Source: Flavobacterium sp.
GTDB lineage: Bacteria; Bacteroidota; Bacteroidia; Flavobacteriales; Flavobacteriaceae
Length of the DNA stretch: 11,215 nucleotides
Direction of reading: 5' to 3'
Assembly: GCA_030152225.1 (NCBI GenBank)
Contig: JASLHL010000331.1
Coordinates: forward strand, 1-11,215
Part shown: in pieces, positions 6,210 to 11,215 of the stretch
Layout: each line of letters opens with the position of its first letter
Numbering within the stretch: position 1 is the stretch's first letter
Notes under the pieces: model-generated
Told to the model about the DNA's origin: nothing
Database searches by the model: none
Seen by the model: only the letters and a program-made list of their open reading frames with translations
Made by a program: the position numbers and the translations under genes

Positions 6210-8621
6210 TTATTTTATTACTTTAATCGTGGGCTGTGGTTTGCCTAAGATTATCGGATCTTCTTCCTTGTTCTCCGCCTTTTTTTGTTTGCCTCCAAAG
6301 GTATAGGTAAGTCCTAATTTAAAGACACGCATATCATTCGTAAAGGTAAAGTTCGTCTGTTGATCTGGATGCTCTAAGATCGTTGTGCGAAAGCCTCCCG
6401 TCTTAAATAAGTCGCTCACCGCTAAGGTAGCTGTAAAGGCCTCGTTGAAAAACTTCTTACTAATTCCTATATTGACCTCTCCCAAAGCGCGATACTTAAA
6501 GTTGGAATCAATACCGCCATTTTGATACCAAGCCGTTACTTCCAGGTTAAACTGATGGGGAAGTTTGACGTTGTTATAGGTAAACAGACCTAAGCTATTC
6601 TTGTTTTCATTGATTATGGCATTGTCAAATCGCGTATTGTAAAAGTAAACCCCGTGGTAGTTTTCCCACCAGTTAATCCCCGGTATAGGCAAGGATAGAG
6701 AGGCTTGCCATTCACTGCGACTTTTTCCATTGACACTAGTAAAATACGACTGATCCATCCCCTCATTAAAATAGCTGTACAACATAGGGGCTGTAATGCG
6801 ACTATACCCTAAGGTTAGGTCGATGAAGCCTAAAAATTGCTGAGAAACCTCGATATTATTGGAAAACTCTGGTTGTAAATTTGGATTTCCCATCGATCGT
6901 GTGGTGCTATTCATATAACGCACGGCAGGATTGAGTTTATCAAATTCGGGGCGCTCTATTCGTCTTGCATACGAGGCCATAATGGAATAGTTCTCATTTG
7001 CCGTATAGGTGACTTGAACCGTTGGAAATAACGAGAAATAGTCTTGTTTGACCAATCGCTTGTGTTGCAGCGTATCTCCTTGAATATGGGTGTATTCCCC
7101 GCGTACGCCTGCTTGGATAGACCACTTGTCTATATTGAAATCCATCGATCCATAAAAAGCGTGTATGCCCGTGCGGTATTCAAATTGACTTTTATGCATT
7201 TGATTCACTGCCTCGCTTTGATCCATTAACGTTCGAAGGGTTTCATCTGTCTTCAACTGGGAATAATAGCTCTTTATTCCAAATTCTACTTTAGCATTGC
7301 TATCGTCATCTTCCCAAAGGGATTTCTGATAATCAGAGGTAAAGTTAAATTCCTTTCGATCCGTTGGATAGGTGTTGTGTTGTTTGGTCATCCAAGAGTT
7401 TTGGCGTATAAAAGGAGGTTGTTGTCCAACAATCCAATCCGTGAGATCCGCTTTTACATAGAGCAACCCAAAGGCAGTAGTCCAACGTTCTTTTTCTGCT
7501 AGTTTGGCTGTGTATTGCAGGTCTGTTTTGAACGTAGTCAATTTGCTTTTGCTGTCGTTTTTTTGTTGGGATAACTGTGGTGCCATTACGAGTGAACCCA
7601 GTGTTGTATGGGTGTGTTCCGTTGTAGGCGTATCGTTGTAATCCAAAGCCGTAGACAAGCGCAATACATGGCCGTTGTTAAATGTACGGGCAATATCGAA
7701 TTGCGTTAAATGGGATTTGCTGTTGAGCATGGAATATTGCGATTGATTAGACCACGCTTTTTCAGGGCTAGCAAGGGCTCTTTTTTCATAGCGTTCTCTC
7801 CATCGATCGGGCGCATAGCTAAAGGAATACAAGAAGTTATAGCTCCATCGATCTGTGCCATAACCTACGTTTAAGGCGTGATCTGTACTCACTTTATGAC
7901 TGATACCCACAGTTGAATTTACCGTTCCATACAAGCCTTGAGCCAATTTTTTCTTGGAAATGAGGTTGATGACTCCACCAGTACCCGAGGCATCAATATT
8001 GGCTGGCGGATTGTTTAGAATCTCTATGGTTTGTAAAGTAGATCCTGGTGTTCCCTTGAGGATCGTTTTAAGCTGTTCGTTGGACAATTGAGTCGGTTGT
8101 CCATCCATTAAAACAGTCACGCCTGATTTTCCCTTAATTTTCAATTCGCCATTTTGACTGATTGTTACCCCAGGTAAGGTCTTTAAGACCTCATAGGCAG
8201 ATTGTGTCTTGGCTAAATTGCTTTGTTCAATATTCAAGGTAGCTTTGCCAGGGGTTACTTTTAACGCCTTTCTGTAGCTGGTAATCAGTACCTCGTCCAA
8301 GATATTTTCATCTGGGTGTAAGGTAATGGTCATTGGCGCATTGTGGTCTGAAACGACAATCGATTGAGTATTGTTCTGATAACCAATAAATTGGATGGTT
8401 AAGGTATAGGCTCCTTTGTTTTTAACTGTCCCAAAAGTAAAACTCCCGTCTTCCTCACTTAGGATGACGTATTCTTCTTTGAAAGGATCACTAGCCTGAA
8501 GAATCACAGTCGCCCATCCCACAGGAAGTGCTTGTTGATCCACCACAGTTCCTTTTACTTGGATTTGGGCACAAAGAGACAGGCTCATGAAACTTAGTAG
8601 TATGAGTGCTATATTTTTCAT
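6210..8621 (-). CDS. TonB-dependent receptor-like outer-membrane protein (OMP_b-brl_3 type)
   Basis: An 803-aa outer-membrane protein. A signal peptide (1-18, cut after LCA) is followed by a carboxypeptidase-like beta-sandwich domain (about 20-103, with the IQFIGYQ strand), a possible TonB-box-like stretch DEVLITS (109-115), a plug domain (about 125-222, with TLPGVTI, LMDGQP and ASGTGGVINLISKKK) and a large barrel (about 225-775). The final strand KLGLTYTFG is followed by a charged tail of some 30 residues, as in other members of this barrel type. Such receptors import ligands too large for porins or signal across the outer membrane. No SusD-like partner is adjacent, so polysaccharide uptake by a SusCD pair is not supported, and the substrate is unknown. 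It lies 90 nt downstream of the DUF7000-like gene and ends at a clear terminator. Confidence 0.9.
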   Translation of the reverse strand: MKNIALILLSFMSLSLCAQIQVKGTVVDQQALPVGWATVILQASDPFKEEYVILSEEDGSFTFGTVKNKGAYTLTIQFIGYQNNTQSIVVSDHNAPMTITLHPDENILDEVLITSYRKALKVTPGKATLNIEQSNLAKTQSAYEVLKTLPGVTISQNGELKIKGKSGVTVLMDGQPTQLSNEQLKTILKGTPGSTLQTIEILNNPPANIDASGTGGVINLISKKKLAQGLYGTVNSTVGISHKVSTDHALNVGYGTDRWSYNFLYSFSYAPDRWRERYEKRALASPEKAWSNQSQYSMLNSKSHLTQFDIARTFNNGHVLRLSTALDYNDTPTTEHTHTTLGSLVMAPQLSQQKNDSKSKLTTFKTDLQYTAKLAEKERWTTAFGLLYVKADLTDWIVGQQPPFIRQNSWMTKQHNTYPTDRKEFNFTSDYQKSLWEDDDSNAKVEFGIKSYYSQLKTDETLRTLMDQSEAVNQMHKSQFEYRTGIHAFYGSMDFNIDKWSIQAGVRGEYTHIQGDTLQHKRLVKQDYFSLFPTVQVTYTANENYSIMASYARRIERPEFDKLNPAVRYMNSTTRSMGNPNLQPEFSNNIEVSQQFLGFIDLTLGYSRITAPMLYSYFNEGMDQSYFTSVNGKSRSEWQASLSLPIPGINWWENYHGVYFYNTRFDNAIINENKNSLGLFTYNNVKLPHQFNLEVTAWYQNGGIDSNFKYRALGEVNIGISKKFFNEAFTATLAVSDLFKTGGFRTTILEHPDQQTNFTFTNDMRVFKLGLTYTFGGKQKKAENKEEDPIILGKPQPTIKVIK
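6890..7853. repeat. Four copies of CCATCGATC within the receptor gene
   Basis: The 9-mer occurs at 6890-6898, 7142-7150, 7800-7808 and 7845-7853 and I saw it nowhere else in the window. Two copies code for DRW and two for (R/G)SM, so they are in different reading frames. This may be chance plus codon preference or a short DNA motif such as a methylation or uptake-type signal. Confidence 0.3.
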
Positions 8622-8644
8622 TAGTTCACAAATTAAATGAAAGT

Positions 8645-8706
8645 GCTTGCCCTTGTATTTTTTGCCCGTTTAGATCTAGGTCTCAAAAGCGCGAATAATG
8701 GCAAGC
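8645..8706. promoter_or_regulatory. Structured leader before the receptor gene
   Basis: The gap between the DUF7000-like gene and the receptor holds a 7-bp inverted repeat, GCTTGCC (8645-8651) with GGCAAGC (8700-8706), enclosing a near-palindrome AGATCTAGGTCT (8672-8683). A second copy of TTGCCC (8662-8667) could compete for the right arm. It may form alternative RNA structures in the receptor mRNA or protect transcript ends. Function is not established. Confidence 0.25.
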
Positions 8707-8711
8707 GAATG

Positions 8712-9188
8712 TTACAGTAAAGGTTTGATATCTCGTACTAGTTGAATCGCCTGTGTTCGGATATCGAGGAGGAGTTCCTCTTCCTTGTTAAAATCGGGTT
8801 GTTCCACTAATACAGCTTCTAGTATGGCATATTGTGGAGGAGTCGTTCGATGGGCATTCCAAGGCGTTTTTTTCAATTTTGTCCAATAGTCCTTGTGTAC
8901 TTTGACATTTTGTCCGAGTAGCCAAAATTCAATACGCAAGGCAGCATGGTTGAGTACAATACCACATCTCAGGTTTTTAGCGCGTAATTCTGCATCAAAA
9001 AAAGAAAAATAGCTGTAGTCTAAATAGCCTGGTGCAATATGGCCCACCTTGTATTCTCCTTTGTAGTGCGAGCCAAAATCAGCCCTTGCTTTCATCATAA
9101 AGCGCTGCAAAAATTGATAGGCTTGCACTATTTTCTTCTTTTGAATTTCACTTTGGTACTGTTGTAATACGTTATCTATGTTTTTCAT
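8712..9188 (-). CDS. DUF7000-like cytoplasmic protein of unknown function
   Basis: A 158-aa soluble protein without signal peptide or membrane helix. It opens with a helical segment (about 1-37, including a KKKIVQAYQFLQRFMMK stretch), followed by an aromatic-rich core: GYLDYSYFSFFD (54-65), then RIEFWLLGQN (85-94). This order of an N-terminal helix, a YMDMTYF-like strand and a RFEVWLxGxN-like strand resembles the DUF7000 family as I remember it. No catalytic motif is evident. It begins 16 nt after the short ORF at 9205-9438 and is probably cotranscribed with the upstream kinase/regulator pair. Family assignment is from memory. Confidence 0.75.
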   Translation of the reverse strand: MKNIDNVLQQYQSEIQKKKIVQAYQFLQRFMMKARADFGSHYKGEYKVGHIAPGYLDYSYFSFFDAELRAKNLRCGIVLNHAALRIEFWLLGQNVKVHKDYWTKLKKTPWNAHRTTPPQYAILEAVLVEQPDFNKEEELLLDIRTQAIQLVRDIKPLL

Positions 9189-9204
9189 TGCTTTTTTATG
9201 TTTG

Positions 9205-9438
9205 TTATTCTACCAGAATTTTCCCTATGTTTTGACGGATCTCCACAGTATCGCTATTCACGCTTTTGCGCCATACAACAATCGCTCGTTTTTGACTGGG
9301 AAAAAGGAGAAAGCGATGTTCTTTTTCTAGTGCAAAGGACTTGATTCGCTCAAATAGAAAAAAAAAAGAATGACAAACCCTCTCTTTTTGATGACCAACG
9401 CAACTAATCGCCTTCTTTTGCACTAAAAATAACCCCAT
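9205..9438 (-). CDS. Small hypothetical protein with a T10 run, possible domain remnant
   Basis: A 77-codon ORF between the response regulator (25 nt away) and the DUF7000-like gene (16 nt away). Its latter half (about 30-77) has the rhythm of the C-terminal half of YcxB/bacterial-PH-type domains: an ERIKSF start, a strand HRFLLFPS, a strand AIVVW, then a helix EIRQNIGKIL. The membrane helices that usually precede that domain are missing, and there is no room for them. Residues 25-27 (FFF) are coded by a run of ten T's, prone to length change. It could be a small real protein, a truncated remnant or a phase-variable gene. The YcxB resemblance is by eye and weak. Confidence 0.45.
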   Translation of the reverse strand: MGLFLVQKKAISCVGHQKERVCHSFFFLFERIKSFALEKEHRFLLFPSQKRAIVVWRKSVNSDTVEIRQNIGKILVE

Positions 9439-9463
9439 AAACCACTAAAAAGCAGCAAGAAAC

Positions 9464-10195
9464 CTACTGAAATGCTTCTAACAATTCTCTTTTGTACGTT
9501 GATCCAATAGGGAGAATGACTCCTGTTTGCAACTCCACTTGACCGCCTGATATCTTTTTTATTTGATTGAGGGCTACAATATGGGATTTGTGGATGCGCA
9601 TAAAATACTGTCGATCTAATTTCTTTTCTATTTCTGTTGTAGTGATAGCACTTAAATACTGCTTGTCTATGGTAAAAACCTTGACGTAATTACCCCAACT
9701 TTGCAAATGGGTGATCTCCTCATAGTGTAGCTTAATGGTTTCCCCTTCTGCGCGAAGTATAAGATGAGTCGTCGCTTGAGGTATTGATTCTTGCCCTGTT
9801 TCTCTTGGAAGCACGACGTCTTCATTGGGCGGATTAAAACGCGAAAGTACATGGTCAATAGCCGTCATAAAACGCGCAAGATCAAAGGGTTTGACTAAAT
9901 AGTCTACCACGCGATATTCGTAGCTTTCCAAGGCATATTCTTTATAAGCGGTTGTCAAAATAACTAAAGGCGGATTTTTTAAGGCTTTTAGCATTTGTAA
10001 ACCCGTAATTCCAGGCATGTTGATATCCAAAAAAATCAAATCAACAGGCGTGTCATACATGTATTCCATTGCTTCAATAGGGTTGTAGAACGACTTTTGT
10101 AGATCGAGTTGTTTTAGCTTTTCAATATAATGACGAAGAACTAAATGAGCGCCTTCTTCATCGTCAATAATGATGCATTTGAGTCTTTTGTTCAT
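9464..10195 (-). CDS. LytTR-family response regulator (second system)
   Basis: A 243-aa regulator built like the one at 780-1520 but clearly divergent from it. The receiver domain (about 5-122) shows D11-D12-E13, phosphoacceptor D57 in FLDINMP, T81-T82 and K102-P103. A polar linker (about 122-142) leads to a LytTR domain (about 143-240) with FMRIHKSHIVALNQI and LPIGSTYKREL. All phosphotransfer residues are intact. It starts 8 nt after the stop of the upstream kinase gene, so the two form a cognate pair. Its operon position ahead of the short ORF, the DUF7000-like gene and perhaps the receptor makes these the first candidates for joint function, though no binding site was identified. Confidence 0.95.
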   Translation of the reverse strand: MNKRLKCIIIDDEEGAHLVLRHYIEKLKQLDLQKSFYNPIEAMEYMYDTPVDLIFLDINMPGITGLQMLKALKNPPLVILTTAYKEYALESYEYRVVDYLVKPFDLARFMTAIDHVLSRFNPPNEDVVLPRETGQESIPQATTHLILRAEGETIKLHYEEITHLQSWGNYVKVFTIDKQYLSAITTTEIEKKLDRQYFMRIHKSHIVALNQIKKISGGQVELQTGVILPIGSTYKRELLEAFQ

Positions 10196-10203
10196 GGGAA
10201 ATA

Positions 10204-11215
10204 CTAGTTTAATTGGAGGACTAAATGAGTGCGAAAATGATCCTGTTGTTGTTTTGCTTCTAAGGTATAGCGTTTGGTATAGAGCAATTCTAACCGCTGG
10301 CGAATATTCGTTAAACCAATGCCTGTTGAGTTATTTTGTAATCCTTCATCAGCCAAAGAGTTGCGAATCTCCAGGCTAAGAGAATCCAGTTTGATTTGTA
10401 CATCAATGGAAACAAACCAAGGTGTTTTGACCGTGAGGCTGTGTTTAAAAGCATTTTCTACTAAGGTAATGAGTAAAAAGGGCGCTAAGGTATAGTGAGC
10501 AGCGAGTTGATGGGGATCGTCAATGGTGTACACAATCGTACAACGCTGACCTACGCGTTCTTTTTCCACCGAAATATAGCTGCTGATAAACGCCAATTCT
10601 TCCTGAAGGGTGACCGTTTCTTTGTTGGCATTTTCAAGTTGATAACGCATTAAATTGGAAAGCTTTAAGATTAATTCTGGTGTGCGCTCAGGATCAGTCA
10701 GACTCACACCATATAAGTTGTTGAACATATTGAAGAAGAAATGGGGATTCAGTTGGGCGTGTAAGTATTTGATATTGACTTCACTCAACCTCAATTGAGC
10801 CTCATTGCGCTTTTGTACCTCATTGGAATAATTGCGAATTAAAAAAATAGATAGAATAACGGCCGTACTAATTGCACACAGCACAAAATAGGAGATATAG
10901 TGCTCAAACATCGTTTCTTCCGCTGTTTGATAGTAAGTAGGATCAATCCAATAGTAATCGGAAGCGAGGAGTACTGTGGTACCCAAAAGCGTAAAGACGG
11001 AGGCTGAAATACCATAGAGCCAGAATCGCTTCTCCATAAAAAAGGAAAAGATAAAATAGCGATGCAACAAGGCCAATCCATACACAATAGAAAAAAAGAG
11101 AAAGGTCTTGAGTAATTCAGGTCCGTTGATGGGTTTGATCAATTCCGGAAGCATAATGAGTATAAACAACGCAAAGAAGAAGATGATTTCTTCTAAATAA
11201 CGCTTGGTGTACCAT
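10204..11215 (-). CDS. LytS-type sensor histidine kinase (second system; 5' end outside window)
   Basis: The frame stays open to the right edge (15 more codons beyond the TTG at 11169, reading WYTKRYLEEIIFFFA), and these complete a first membrane helix, so the start lies outside the window and the TTG is not it. Counting from the first visible codon, hydrophobic segments lie near 9-25, 35-59, 64-84 and 105-126, then a linker helix. The phosphoacceptor is H158 in QLNPHFFFN, the N box is LVENAFKH (N254), and the G box is GIGLTNIRQRL (298-308). Catalytic motifs are complete. Its partner is the LytTR regulator 8 nt downstream. The layout mirrors the kinase at 1507-2580, but the sequences differ widely, so they are old paralogs rather than a recent duplication. 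Confidence 0.93.
   Translation of the reverse strand, partial: WYTKRYLEEIIFFFALFILIMLPELIKPINGPELLKTFLFFSIVYGLALLHRYFIFSFFMEKRFWLYGISASVFTLLGTTVLLASDYYWIDPTYYQTAEETMFEHYISYFVLCAISTAVILSIFLIRNYSNEVQKRNEAQLRLSEVNIKYLHAQLNPHFFFNMFNNLYGVSLTDPERTPELILKLSNLMRYQLENANKETVTLQEELAFISSYISVEKERVGQRCTIVYTIDDPHQLAAHYTLAPFLLITLVENAFKHSLTVKTPWFVSIDVQIKLDSLSLEIRNSLADEGLQNNSTGIGLTNIRQRLELLYTKRYTLEAKQQQDHFRTHLVLQLN

Noticed and set aside
11167..11169. TTG as the start of the right-edge kinase
   Set aside because: The frame continues to the window edge and the extra residues complete the first membrane helix, so the gene is cut by the edge.

Overview
The window looks like chromosomal DNA of a Bacteroidota member, most likely a flavobacterium. 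It is AT-rich and contains LytS-type kinase/LytTR regulator pairs, outer-membrane barrels of types typical of this phylum, a TonB-linked receptor with an N-terminal carboxypeptidase-like domain, weak Shine-Dalgarno sequences, and one good match to the Bacteroidota -7 promoter element (TAnnTTTG). I cannot assign a genus from sequence alone.

Layout. Only the left-edge gene is on the + strand: the 3' part of a beta-barrel outer-membrane protein (to 685). It faces the rest of the window across a strong hairpin terminator (725-771). All other genes are on the - strand and are read from right to left. At the right edge is an incomplete LytS-type sensor kinase (10204-11215), then its LytTR response regulator (9464-10195), a 77-codon orphan ORF containing a T10 run (9205-9438), a DUF7000-like cytoplasmic protein (8712-9188), and an 803-aa TonB-dependent receptor-like protein (6210-8621) that ends at a clear intrinsic terminator (6096-6123). 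Gaps in this group are 8, 25, 16 and 90 nt, so most or all of it may be one operon.

After a 382-nt gene-free stretch (5828-6209) come a PAP2-family phosphatase (5000-5827) and an EptA/MCR-like phosphoethanolamine transferase (3469-5013), overlapping by 14 nt. The pairing resembles the lipid A 1-phosphatase/phosphoethanolamine transferase partnership of other Gram-negatives and suggests lipid A remodelling, which reduces binding of cationic peptides and polymyxins. A small PorT-like outer-membrane barrel (2745-3335) with its own hairpin terminator follows. Last is a second, complete LytS kinase/LytTR regulator pair (1507-2580 and 780-1520), again overlapping by 14 nt.

The overall picture is a cell-envelope neighbourhood: two paralogous membrane-sensor/LytTR systems bracket a lipid A modification pair, a TonB-linked receptor and small barrel proteins. 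It is inference, not something the sequence shows, that either system controls these genes. I saw no mobile element, CRISPR array, tRNA or rRNA.
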